Positions 1 to 7,906 of a stretch of DNA of 29,539 nucleotides are shown here, piece by piece. A program made the translations under genes and the position numbers. This DNA comes from Streptomyces sp. NRRL F-5126. GTDB taxonomy: Bacteria > Actinomycetota > Actinomycetes > Streptomycetales > Streptomycetaceae. The notes under the pieces were generated by a model that was not told where the DNA came from, made no database searches, and saw nothing but the letters and a program-made list of their open reading frames with translations. Positions within the stretch are counted from its first letter, which is position 1, and the number at the start of each line of letters is the position of its first letter. The stretch is taken from positions 1 through 29,539 of the forward strand of contig NZ_JOFZ01000018.1 of NCBI RefSeq assembly GCF_000721265.1, given 5' to 3'.

Positions 1-87
1 GGCTTCCTGACGAGCCCGCGCTCACTCGCCAGGCGGGTGATCGCGAGCCGCAGGCCCGCCGTGCCGAAGGACACCACGGCGGTGTGA
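1..87 (+). CDS. Possible 3' end of a gene entering from the left (orientation uncertain)
   Basis: Frame 1 is open from the window edge to a TGA at 85-87 and encodes a basic 28-residue tail ending VPKDTTAV. Third positions are almost all G/C. If real, it would converge on the LCP gene ending at 195, with the hairpin at 129-151 between them. The opposite strand is an equally G/C3-rich alternative: a GTG near 95 would begin VWRHTAVVSFGTAG and run off the left edge. The fragment is too short to assign a family or to fix the strand, though an Arg-rich end would suit a membrane-associated glycosyltransferase (guess). Confidence 0.3.
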   Translation, partial: GFLTSPRSLARRVIASRRPAVPKDTTAV

Positions 88-124
88 CGCCACACGGCCC
101 CGAGGGCCGGATCACTGTATGGCG

Positions 125-151
125 AAAACCGCCTGACGTCACGTCAGGCGG
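125..151 (-). terminator. Intrinsic terminator downstream of the LCP gene
   Basis: Perfect 10-bp inverted repeat CCGCCTGACG / CGTCAGGCGG (129-138 and 142-151) with a 3-nt loop. Read on the minus strand it is followed at once by TTTT (125-128), so it has the form of a rho-independent terminator 43 nt past the stop codon of the 195-1943 gene. The symmetric stem could also serve a plus-strand gene ending at 87, but the T-run is only on the minus-strand side. Confidence 0.75.
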
Positions 152-194
152 CCTTCACGGTTACGAGGCTGCCGGCGGTCCCGCCGGCAGCCCC

Positions 195-1943
195 TCACCA
201 CTGGTAGGGCTTGTACACCGGCATGCAGGCGTCCTTCTTGCCGCCGTTCAGGACGTCCGCCGACGTCGGCACCGAACCGGCCTGCGGCTTCTCGTGCTTG
301 GGGTACGTGGTGCCCTCGCGCCAGTCCGCGCCCACGACGACCGTCACGCCCGTCACCGAGGACGACTGGTGCACACCGCTCGACGGCACACCGAGCGCCT
401 TCGCCACACCCTGAGCGTCCCCGGCAAGCGCGGAGCGCGCATAGAGGACCGTGGTGTCCTTCTGCGGCTTCTGCGTCGAGTCCGTCACCGTGCGGCCGTA
501 GCCCTTGCCGACCAGCACCTCCTTTATCGCACCGGCCCGGCCCGGCACGGGCGCCTGGTCGCCGCCGGTGCCGTTGAACACCGTCACCGCCGTCTGGGCG
601 GGGGAGTCGCTCGGCGCGGGCACGCTCGCCTTCGTGGAGGGCTTCGGGGTGGCGGAGGACTTGGCCTTGCCGTTCTTGTCCAGCGCCACGTCGTCGCGCA
701 GGAGCGACCACAGCTGGTCCGCGTCCCCGGGCTTCGGCAGGACGTGGTTGATGTTCTGCGGGTCCTCGATCGTCGGCATGGTCACCGTGGTCATGCGGTT
801 GATCGGGACGTTCTTGAGCTGCATGCCCAGGTCGAACAGCTTGCTGACCGAGCCGATCTCGTCCGACACCTTGAGCGCCTTGATGGCCGCGTCCGCGAGA
901 CCCGTCAGCTTCATCGGGCTGGTGAAGTAGTTCTGCGACTTCAACTCGCGGAACATCGAGGTGAGGTACATGTGCTGCGCCTTGCTGCGGCCGAGGTCGC
1001 TCGCGAACGCGTGCCGGGTTCGCAGCCACTGGAGCGCCTGCTTGCCCTTGACCTTGGTCGTGCCGGCCTTCAGCTTCAGCCCTGAACCGCCGTGCACCTC
1101 GGGCGTCGAGTGGTCCCAAACGTTATCCTGCACGCACACCGGCACACCGCCGATGGCGTCCGCCATCTTCACGACGCCCGCGAAGTCGATCGTCATCCAG
1201 TGGTCGATGTAGATGCCGGTCAGCTTCTCCCAGGTGGAGAGCGTGCAGCCGGCGCCGCCGCGAGCGAGTGTGGTGTTGATGATCGCGTTGGTCGGCGGGT
1301 AGTCCTTGCCGGTCTTCGCGTCCTTGCACTCCGGTATGTCGACCCGGGTGTCACGCGGTATCGACACCATCGACGCGTTCTTGCGGTCAGCGGACACGTG
1401 CAGCAGCATCTGGACGTCCGCGAGCGGCGGGTCGTCGCGCAGATCCTTTCCACCGCCGAGCGCCACGTTCGCCGCGCTGGCACGGGAGTCGGAGCCTATG
1501 AGCAGAATGTTCAGCGGCCGCTGCCCGGCCGCGTTCGCCTTCGGCTTGTTCACGTCGGTGTGGCCGCCCGTGCGGGAGCCGCTGCGTATGTTCCCGTTCA
1601 GGTGGCGGTAGTACAGGTACCCGGCCCCCGCCGTGGCGAGGACGAGCAGCGACAGCACGCCGGCAATCCAGCGCAGCGCCCTGAACCTGCGCTGCTTCTT
1701 GCGCCGCCGCGACGAGCGGCCACCGCCACCGCCGCCGTCCTGGCCGCGGCGCCCGCCGCCGCCCGCGCCCGCCCGGCCCGGCGCCGTCCCGGGGCCGCGC
1801 TGCTCCGGCACCGTCGCCGTGCGGACCGACGTACCTGCGCCCGCGTCTGCGGCGTGCCCGTAGGAGCCGTCGTCCGCGCCCCGCCCGCGGGCGTTACGTG
1901 CCCGTCCCCTCGCGCCGGCGCGGCGCGCACTGTCCTGACCCAC
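195..1943 (-). CDS. LCP (LytR-CpsA-Psr) family cell-wall glycopolymer ligase with LytR_C domain
   Basis: 582 residues. LCP proteins are membrane-anchored phosphotransferases that move lipid-linked glycopolymers onto peptidoglycan outside the membrane. Visible order: disordered Gly/Arg-rich cytoplasmic N-terminus (1-85), one transmembrane segment (about 89-112), LCP catalytic domain (about 143-400) with NILLIGSDSR (145-154), SIPRDT (194-199) and the Arg-rich WLRTRHAFASDLGR (306-319) that binds the pyrophosphate lipid in this family. A Ser/Pro/Ala linker follows, then a LytR_C domain (about 450-545, starting VTVFNGTG). The start is GTG with GAGGGGG just upstream. It lies 47 nt behind the LCP gene ending at 1991, so the two are probably cotranscribed. 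A terminator follows at 125-151. The polymer it ligates cannot be read from sequence. Confidence 0.93.
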   Translation of the reverse strand: MGQDSARRAGARGRARNARGRGADDGSYGHAADAGAGTSVRTATVPEQRGPGTAPGRAGAGGGGRRGQDGGGGGGRSSRRRKKQRRFRALRWIAGVLSLLVLATAGAGYLYYRHLNGNIRSGSRTGGHTDVNKPKANAAGQRPLNILLIGSDSRASAANVALGGGKDLRDDPPLADVQMLLHVSADRKNASMVSIPRDTRVDIPECKDAKTGKDYPPTNAIINTTLARGGAGCTLSTWEKLTGIYIDHWMTIDFAGVVKMADAIGGVPVCVQDNVWDHSTPEVHGGSGLKLKAGTTKVKGKQALQWLRTRHAFASDLGRSKAQHMYLTSMFRELKSQNYFTSPMKLTGLADAAIKALKVSDEIGSVSKLFDLGMQLKNVPINRMTTVTMPTIEDPQNINHVLPKPGDADQLWSLLRDDVALDKNGKAKSSATPKPSTKASVPAPSDSPAQTAVTVFNGTGGDQAPVPGRAGAIKEVLVGKGYGRTVTDSTQKPQKDTTVLYARSALAGDAQGVAKALGVPSSGVHQSSSVTGVTVVVGADWREGTTYPKHEKPQAGSVPTSADVLNGGKKDACMPVYKPYQW

Positions 1944-1990
1944 CCGTTCCCCCTCGGTTCATGTCCTGCCCGCGCACCGGCTCACTAGCA

Positions 1991-3712
1991 TCACCGGGCA
2001 CAAATCTGCTTATCGGCTTCCACCTTCTGCACGGTGTCCGGCAGCTTCGCCGGACCCGTCAGGGGCGTCCCCGCGCCCTTGAAGTCCTTGCCCAGCGTGA
2101 GCGTCATCGCCTGGAGACCCACCGCGTCCTTCGTGCCCTTCTTCAGGGCCGACGCCGGCAGCCCCATCCAGGCGGCGACCGTGCGCGCCTGGTCGGCCTG
2201 GTTCGGCGCGTACTCCAGCGTGGTCTTCGCCACCTCGGTGGTGGCGTCGCCCTTGTTGGTCGTCTTGGGCGCCTGCTTGGTGTTCTGCAGCCACGCCAGT
2301 GTGGCCTGCGCGGAACCGGCGGGCGCGCCGCCGTTGTACACGTCCACCCTGACGTCGTTCGCCGCGGCCTTCGGGCCCTTCAGCACGCTGTCGTCCTTGG
2401 ACTTCGTCTTCTTCTTCACCTCGGTGAGGGAAGTGTCGTTCTGCAGGTCGTCGAAGATGGGCTGCGCCTGCGCCTCGTTCAGCACGACCGTCGCGTGGAC
2501 GACCTCGTCCGGGTTGTCCACCACCGGCAGCGTGGTGAAGGTGATGTTCTTCGGGTTCACCTTCGACAGCTCGCCCGCGAGGCTGGTCAGCTTCTTGATG
2601 GACCCTATGCCGGTGTCCACCGTGAGCGCCTTCGTGGCGGCCTCCGCGAGGCTCGCCAGCTTTGTCGGGCTGCTCAGCGTGTCCTTCGACTTCAGCTTCC
2701 GCAGCAGCGCGCTCAGGAACTGCTGCTGCACCTGGATGCGGCTGAGGTCGCTGCCCGTGCCGAAGCTGTGCCGCGTCCTGACGAACGCGAGCGCCTGCTC
2801 GCCCTCGATGGTGTGCTCGCCTTTCGACAGCTTCAGGTGCGACTTGGGATCGTCCACGGCGTGGTCGACGCAGATCGGCACGCCGCCGACCGCGGTGGAC
2901 AGCGTCTTGACCGCGTTGAAGTCGGCCATCATGAAGTGGTCGACCTTGACGCCGGTGATCTCCTCGACGGTCCGCATGGCGCAGCCCGGGTCGCGGCCGT
3001 CCTGGCCGAGGCTGACGTTGAACCGCACGTGCGGCGTGCCCGGGATGACCTTCGTCTGCCCGTTCGGCTCCTTGGTCTCGCAGTCCGGGATGTCGGTGAT
3101 CAGGTCACGCGGGATGGACAGTGCCGTCGCGTTCGTACGGTCCGCCGAGACGTGCAGCAGGATGTTGGTGTCTGCGTGGCCGACGCTGCCCGCGTCGCCG
3201 TAGCCCTCGTTGCCCTTGCCGGTGCGCTTGTCGGTGCCCATCAGCAGGATGTTTATGGGCTTGCCGGGGTCGAAACCGCTCTGGCTGCCCGCGCCGCCGA
3301 CGTCGACCGTCGACAGGTTGCCGTTCAGGTGCTGGTAGTACGCGTAGGCGCCGCCGCTGGTGGCGAGCACGAGGAAACCCACCACGCCGCTGGTCCACAG
3401 CAGCGCCTTCTTCTTGCCCGACCGCTTCTTGGCGAGCTTCTTCGGGCCCTTGCCCTTGCGGCGGCTCGGCGGCCCCCCGGGCCCGGCTGCCCCCCGGCCG
3501 CCGCGCTGGCCCGGTACGTCGGGACCGCTGGGCGCGCCGCTGCGTGGCGCGGGCGCGTCCGCACGGGAACCACCGGACGTGCCACCGGAGCGAGGGGGCG
3601 GCGGCTGCGCTGCGGGATTGTCCAGTCGCAGCTCGTAGTCGCCGGTCTCCGGGTTGAGGACCCACTGGTCGGCCGGGTCGATCTCGCCCTGCCCACGGTC
3701 ATGTGCATCCAC
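1991..3712 (-). CDS. LCP family cell-wall glycopolymer ligase with LytR_C domain (second paralog)
   Basis: 573 residues from the GTG at 3712, which has GGAGGA 11 nt upstream. An upstream in-frame extension to 3805 is Arg-rich and not protein-like. The N-terminus begins VDAHDRGQGE and includes DPADQWVLNPETGDYELRL (12-30), an acidic head distinct from the other two paralogs. A Pro/Gly-rich stretch and a Lys-rich patch precede one transmembrane helix (about 104-126). The LCP domain (about 150-410) shows NILLMGTDKRTGKGN (154-168), SIPRDL (199-204) and FVRTRHSFGTGSDLSR (310-325). A LytR_C domain follows a short Lys-rich linker (VRVDVYNGGAPAG). Cys211, Cys244 and Cys281 lie in the extracytoplasmic domain and could form disulfides. 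Family function is as for the neighbouring paralogs; substrate unknown. Confidence 0.93.
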   Translation of the reverse strand: MDAHDRGQGEIDPADQWVLNPETGDYELRLDNPAAQPPPPRSGGTSGGSRADAPAPRSGAPSGPDVPGQRGGRGAAGPGGPPSRRKGKGPKKLAKKRSGKKKALLWTSGVVGFLVLATSGGAYAYYQHLNGNLSTVDVGGAGSQSGFDPGKPINILLMGTDKRTGKGNEGYGDAGSVGHADTNILLHVSADRTNATALSIPRDLITDIPDCETKEPNGQTKVIPGTPHVRFNVSLGQDGRDPGCAMRTVEEITGVKVDHFMMADFNAVKTLSTAVGGVPICVDHAVDDPKSHLKLSKGEHTIEGEQALAFVRTRHSFGTGSDLSRIQVQQQFLSALLRKLKSKDTLSSPTKLASLAEAATKALTVDTGIGSIKKLTSLAGELSKVNPKNITFTTLPVVDNPDEVVHATVVLNEAQAQPIFDDLQNDTSLTEVKKKTKSKDDSVLKGPKAAANDVRVDVYNGGAPAGSAQATLAWLQNTKQAPKTTNKGDATTEVAKTTLEYAPNQADQARTVAAWMGLPASALKKGTKDAVGLQAMTLTLGKDFKGAGTPLTGPAKLPDTVQKVEADKQICAR

Positions 3713-3947
3713 GGTCGTCCGAATCCTCCGTCGGTGCCACGCGAAGCGCCTCCCCCTCGGGCGCCAGGTCTTCGATCCGGCGGTGCGCCGCGGTGGCCGC
3801 CGCATACGCCGGATCGCGACACACTATCCGTCCGGTTCGCCCGGGAGCGACGCCGGTGCGGCGGTGCTGCGTCCTTACAAGCGGGCAATACGCCCAATCA
3901 TCGTGTCCTGTGCGGTTCTCCTTGCTCACCGTTCACTCACATGCTCC
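3713..3947 (-). other. Intergenic region between LCP paralogs
   Basis: 235 nt between the stop of the rightmost LCP gene and the start of the middle one. It is noticeably less GC-rich than the genes. A small hairpin GGGC-gtatt-GCCC (minus strand) followed by GCTTGTAA lies near 3880-3900, and a TAGTGT (TANNNT, minus strand) near 3820 could be a -10 element for the middle LCP gene. Neither is strong, but the gap suggests the middle LCP gene has its own promoter. Confidence 0.35.
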
Positions 3948-5648
3948 TCATGCACACAGGCCGACACTGGCATTGGTTCCTGTGAACGTCGGTCCCGGCG
4001 ATACCTGGGACGCGCCGGGCGAAGCGGTCGGTGCGCCGCTGATCCTGCCCGTCGCCGAGGCGCTCGGACCGGTGGTGGAGGTGTGTCTTCCGGTGGATTT
4101 GCCGGAGTCTTTACCAGCGGTGTCCGCCGGCGACCCCGACGCGGAGCCGGACGCGCCGCCCGTGCCGGGCGCGGGCGACGGCTTCACGGTGACGGGCGCG
4201 TCGTCCCGTATCTGCTGGAAGAGCCGCTTCGCCTCGCCCGGCACGATCTCGTCGCGGTTGTGGTCCAGGCTGTAGGGCCGCACCGGCACCGTGACGAACT
4301 GCACCTTGTCCGTCGGCACGTCCCGCATCGAGTGGACGAGGTTGTAGAGATCTCGCAAACTGGCGAGCCCGGGGTCGGTGGTGATCGACTTCGTCGCCGC
4401 GTCCAGCAGCGGGTAGAGCCGCGCCGGGTTCAGCAGGACGCCGTTGGACTGCACCTTCTTGAACAGCGCGCCGAGGAATCCCTGCTGGCGCTGGATGCGC
4501 TGCGTGTCGCTGCCGTCGCCGATGCCGTGGCGCGCGCGGACGAAGCCGAGGGCCTGCTCGCCGTGGACCGTCTGCCTGCCCGCGGGCAGGTGCAGGTGCG
4601 CCTCCTGGTCGTCGACCGGCTGGTCCAGGCATATCTGCACGCCGCCGATGGCGTTCACCATGTCCTTGAAGCCGTGGAAGTCGATGACCATCTCGTGGTC
4701 GATCCGCACGCCGGTCAGCTTCTCCACGGTGCGGGTCGTGCAGGCGGTGCCGCCGAACGAGTACGCCCAGTTGAACTGCGCGAACTGCGCCTTCGTGGTC
4801 GTGCCGTCGGACCTGCCGCAGCTCGGTATGTGCACCATCAGGTCGCGCGGTATCGACACAGCCGTGGCGCTCTTACGGTCGGCGGCGAGGTGCAGCAGGA
4901 TCGTCGTGTCGGAGCGCGCGCCGTCGTCGCGTCCGTACTTGCCGTTGCCCTTGCCCGTGCGGGTGTCGGACCCGATCAGCAGGACGTTCAGCGCGTCGAG
5001 CGCGACGGGTGTGGGGCGCTCCTTCTCGTACGTCTGGAGCTCGGCGGCCGCGTGGGTGTCGGACGTGATGTTGCCGTTGAGCTTCTGGTAGAACCACCAG
5101 CCCGTGCCGGCGGCCGCGAGCACCACGACACCGACGCCGCCGGCGATCCACCGCAGCCACGGGCGGCGGCGGCCGTGCGGCGGCTTCCCCGGGGCGCCGG
5201 TGTGCTCGCCGCCGCGGCCCTCCCGGCCGGGGCGCGCGGGCCGGGCGGCCCGGCCGCGGAACAGCCCGCCGCGGCCCGAGCCGACCGCGGCGTCCGCCCC
5301 GGTTGCCCCCGCGCCCGGAGCGGCGGCCTCGGTGGTGGCCTCGGTGCCATGCGCCTCGTCCGGCCCCGAGGCCTCGGCCGGCCCCTGCTCCGGGTCCGCC
5401 GTGGCCGATGCCGCGCTCTCCGTCGCCGGTGCCGGCTCGTCCGCACCGCGCGCCGGGGCCGTCCCGGCCGGGGCCTGCGCGTCTGATGCGTTGTCGGCGG
5501 CGGGGCCGCTCTTCGCCGTGTTGCTGCCCGGCGCCGCGTCCGCGGCGCCGGGCACGGGTATCGCGGGTATGGCATCGATGTCAGAGCTGCCGGCGGCGGC
5601 CTCGCCGTCGCTGCCGCCGCCCGCCGTGGCTCCGGCACTCTCGCTCAC
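3948..5648 (-). CDS. LCP family cell-wall glycopolymer ligase lacking LytR_C (third paralog)
   Basis: 566 residues if started at the GTG at 5648 (VSESAGATAG), which has GAGGGG about 11 nt upstream; a second in-frame GTG lies four codons earlier (VDAD), too close to that site. The first about 160 residues are an Ala/Gly/Glu/Pro-rich disordered cytoplasmic region. The transmembrane segment is about 164-187 (WLRWIAGGVGVVVLAAAGTG). The LCP domain runs from about 220 to 480 with NVLLIGSDTRTGKGNGKYG (221-239), SIPRDL (265-270) and FVRARHGIGDGSDTQR. Unlike its two neighbours it has no LytR_C domain: after the catalytic domain there is only a Ser/Thr/Gly/Ala-rich tail of about 90 residues ending GLCA. 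It lies 132 nt downstream of the TIGR03089 gene, in the same direction. Confidence 0.92.
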   Translation of the reverse strand: MSESAGATAGGGSDGEAAAGSSDIDAIPAIPVPGAADAAPGSNTAKSGPAADNASDAQAPAGTAPARGADEPAPATESAASATADPEQGPAEASGPDEAHGTEATTEAAAPGAGATGADAAVGSGRGGLFRGRAARPARPGREGRGGEHTGAPGKPPHGRRRPWLRWIAGGVGVVVLAAAGTGWWFYQKLNGNITSDTHAAAELQTYEKERPTPVALDALNVLLIGSDTRTGKGNGKYGRDDGARSDTTILLHLAADRKSATAVSIPRDLMVHIPSCGRSDGTTTKAQFAQFNWAYSFGGTACTTRTVEKLTGVRIDHEMVIDFHGFKDMVNAIGGVQICLDQPVDDQEAHLHLPAGRQTVHGEQALGFVRARHGIGDGSDTQRIQRQQGFLGALFKKVQSNGVLLNPARLYPLLDAATKSITTDPGLASLRDLYNLVHSMRDVPTDKVQFVTVPVRPYSLDHNRDEIVPGEAKRLFQQIRDDAPVTVKPSPAPGTGGASGSASGSPADTAGKDSGKSTGRHTSTTGPSASATGRISGAPTASPGASQVSPGPTFTGTNASVGLCA

Positions 5649-5780
5649 GTCTGCGTCCACCCCTCGCTGGCGTCGGTGGCGTCGGGTGCCGCCGGTCGTA
5701 CCGATAGACGGGCGAACCGCCGGGTTGGTTGTGCGCACGTCCGTACGAATCGCCCCCGGCGCGGCCGTCGCCGCCACGGC

Positions 5781-6533
5781 TCACACGGCGCGGTGGGTGA
5801 CCCGCTCGCTCGCCACGCGCTGCGCGAGGCCCTCGGCGGAGAGCTTCTCCAGGTTGCGGCAGAGCACCACGGACGCGCCCGCCGCCAGCGGCGCGAACAG
5901 GCCGGCCGACAGCCCCTCCCACGTGTCGTACGGCAGCCCCGACAGCAGCCGGGACCCCGGCGCCAGTCCGCGTTCCGCCGCATCGGCCGCCGCCTGCTCG
6001 ACCACCTGCGCCGCCGTCAGCTCCCGGCCGCCGACGCGCAGCGCGACGCCCGCCGGGTCGACCGGCGCGTAGGGCGCGAACCGGTCGCCGTGCGACGGGA
6101 CTTCGACCGCGTAGTCGGCGAACCCCGCGGGCGGCTCGGGGAACCTGCCGCCCAGCGGGCGCAGCGCGAGGGCCAGGCGCTCGCCGCCGCACGCACGCGC
6201 CGCTTCGAGCGTGTCGGGGCCGCTGACGACGGCGTCGGCCGCCGCCGGATCGCCGCCGGGTTCCGCGCTGACGCCGACCGACGAGCAGGCGAGCAGCCAC
6301 ACCGCGGTCTGCCAGTGCGCGGGCAGCAGCAGTGCGAGCCGGTCGCCGGGGGCGGCCGACAGGTCGTCCTGGAGGAGGTTCGCCGTCTTGGCGACCCAGT
6401 TGGCGAAAGTCGCGACGGACAACTCAACGCGCTCGCCCGTCGCGTCGTCGTAGAAGGTGACAAGTGGACGTGCCGGGTCCGCGGCGAGCGCGGAACGCAG
6501 GAGGTCGGCGGGGGTGCGGTCGCTGGCGTTCAC
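5781..6533 (-). CDS. TIGR03089 family protein (AMP-ligase-like N-terminal fold)
   Basis: 250 residues from a GTG (MNASDRTPADLL). It resembles the N-terminal part of acyl-CoA synthetases (TFYDDATGERVELSVATFANWVAKTANLLQ, then GDRLALLLPAHWQTAVWLLAC) but is less than half the length of a full ligase. The AMP-binding P-loop motif and the C-terminal catalytic subdomain are absent, so adenylation is unlikely. This short actinobacterial family is known as TIGR03089 and its function is unknown. It commonly sits beside LCP genes, as here: the LCP gene starts 132 nt downstream. It is divergent from the nucleotidyltransferase gene at 6698 across a 164-nt gap containing an 18-bp repeat. Confidence 0.8.
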   Translation of the reverse strand: MNASDRTPADLLRSALAADPARPLVTFYDDATGERVELSVATFANWVAKTANLLQDDLSAAPGDRLALLLPAHWQTAVWLLACSSVGVSAEPGGDPAAADAVVSGPDTLEAARACGGERLALALRPLGGRFPEPPAGFADYAVEVPSHGDRFAPYAPVDPAGVALRVGGRELTAAQVVEQAAADAAERGLAPGSRLLSGLPYDTWEGLSAGLFAPLAAGASVVLCRNLEKLSAEGLAQRVASERVTHRAV

Positions 6534-6576
6534 GCGGGAAAGCGTACGCCGTACGGGGCCCTGGCCACGGGGATGC

Positions 6577-6618
6577 GGTGATCCGGATGATTCTGATGAT
6601 CCGGTGATCGGAATGATA
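6577..6618. repeat. Two 18-bp near-direct repeats in a divergent promoter region
   Basis: Two adjacent 18-bp units, 6577-6594 and 6595-6612, share the core TGATCCGG followed by (A)TGAT; the first contains the palindrome ATCCGGAT. They are followed by ATGATA (6613-6618), whose complement TATCAT fits a minus-strand -10 (TANNNT). The tract is AT-rich for this genome and lies between the divergent TIGR03089 and nucleotidyltransferase genes, so it may be an operator serving either or both. Confidence 0.4.
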
Positions 6619-6697
6619 GGTACCGGTGTACGAATGGAGCGCCCGGCGGCGACGAGGCGCCCCCACGACCGACCACGGCAAGAAGCGGAGACGACAG

Positions 6698-7780
6698 GTG
6701 ACCGAAGCGATTCTCCTGGTCGGTGGCAAGGGGACGCGGCTGCGGCCTCTCACCGTGCACACGCCCAAACCCATGGTCCCGGCCGCGGGCGTGCCCTTCC
6801 TCACCCACCAACTGGCCCGTGCCCGGGCCGCAGGCGTGGACCACGTGGTGCTCGCCACGTCGTACCTCGCCGAGGTCTTCGAACCGTACTTCGGCGACGG
6901 CGCCGAACTCGGCCTGCACCTGGAGTACGTGACGGAGGTCGATCCGCTCGGCACGGGCGGCGCGCTGCGCAACGTCGCGGACCGGCTGCACTCGGGACCC
7001 GACGACCCCGTGCTGATCTTCAACGGCGACATCCTGACGGGCCTCGACATCAGGGCGCTCATCGACGCGCACGGCACGTCGGGCGCCGACGTGTCCCTGC
7101 ACCTCACCCGCGTCGAGGATCCGCGCGCCTTCGGCCTCGTGCCGACGGACCCCACCGGCAGGGTCACCGCGTTCCTGGAGAAGCCGCAGACGCCGGAGGA
7201 GATCGTCACCGACCAGATCAACGCGGGCGCCTACGTCTTCACCAGGTCGGTGCTCGACACGATCCCCGCGGGGCGGCCGGTGTCCGTGGAGCGCGAGACG
7301 TTCCCCGGCCTGCTCGCGGACGGCGCCCACCTCCAGGGGATGGTCGACTCCACGTACTGGCTCGACCTCGGCACGCCGCAGGCGTTCGTGCGGGGCTCGG
7401 CGGACCTGGTGCTCGGCCGCGCGCCGTCGCCCGCCGTGCCGAGCACGTGCGGTGAGTGCCTGGTGCTGCCGACCGCCCAGGTCGCCGTGGACGCGAAGCT
7501 GGCCGGCGGGACGGTGATCGGCGCGGGCGCGGTGATCGGCGAGGGCGCGCGGATCTGCGGCTCCACGGTGCTGGACGGCGCCGTCGTGGAACCGGGCGCG
7601 GTGATCACGGACTCCATGGTCGGCAGGCAGGCACGGGTGGGCGCCCGTACGGTGCTCGACGGTGCGGTGGTGGGCGACGGAGCGCACGTGGGTGCTGACA
7701 ACGAGCTGCGCGGCGGGGTCAGGGTGTGGTGCGGGGCCCGCGTGGAGGCGGCGGCGATCCGCTTCTCGCCTGACGAGTAG
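6698..7780 (+). CDS. NDP-sugar pyrophosphorylase, probable mannose-1-phosphate guanylyltransferase
   Basis: 360 residues from the GTG at 6698, preceded by CGGAG at 7 nt; the upstream in-frame extension is Arg-rich and not conserved-looking. It joins a nucleoside triphosphate to a sugar-1-phosphate, giving an NDP-sugar and pyrophosphate. The nucleotidyltransferase domain (about 3-240) has the signature GGKGTRLRPLT (9-19) with PKPM (23-26), GTGGAL (85-90) in the nucleotide pocket, FNGDIL (108-113) with the metal-binding Asp, and EKP (161-163). The C-terminus (about 266-345) is a left-handed beta-helix of hexapeptide repeats (GTVIGAGAVIGEGARI and following). GDP-mannose is the likely product because manA and manB lie in the same window, but other NDP-sugar synthases share these features. 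It stands divergent from the TIGR03089 gene. Confidence 0.85.
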   Translation: MTEAILLVGGKGTRLRPLTVHTPKPMVPAAGVPFLTHQLARARAAGVDHVVLATSYLAEVFEPYFGDGAELGLHLEYVTEVDPLGTGGALRNVADRLHSGPDDPVLIFNGDILTGLDIRALIDAHGTSGADVSLHLTRVEDPRAFGLVPTDPTGRVTAFLEKPQTPEEIVTDQINAGAYVFTRSVLDTIPAGRPVSVERETFPGLLADGAHLQGMVDSTYWLDLGTPQAFVRGSADLVLGRAPSPAVPSTCGECLVLPTAQVAVDAKLAGGTVIGAGAVIGEGARICGSTVLDGAVVEPGAVITDSMVGRQARVGARTVLDGAVVGDGAHVGADNELRGGVRVWCGARVEAAAIRFSPDE

Positions 7781-7837
7781 CCGGGTGCGGGCGCGGGCGC
7801 GTCCGGCCGGCGCGGATACGCGACCCCGTACCCTCAA

Positions 7838-7867
7838 GTACGGCACGCCGCCGGTACGGCACGCCGC
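7838..7867. repeat. 14-bp direct repeat near the glycosylase promoter
   Basis: GTACGGCACGCCGC occurs at 7838-7851 and again at 7854-7867, a 16-bp period. It sits directly downstream of a TACCCT (7829-7834) that fits the actinomycete -10 form TANNNT, so it would lie in the 5' leader of the 7907 gene. Function is unknown; it may be a simple tandem duplication. Confidence 0.45.
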
Positions 7868-7906
7868 ACCGCCCGCAACCACCCACCCCGAGGACCACGA
7901 GGACCG

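Noticed and set aside
5781..6533. Functional acyl-CoA synthetase
   Set aside because: Only about 250 residues, with no AMP-binding P-loop motif and no C-terminal catalytic subdomain.
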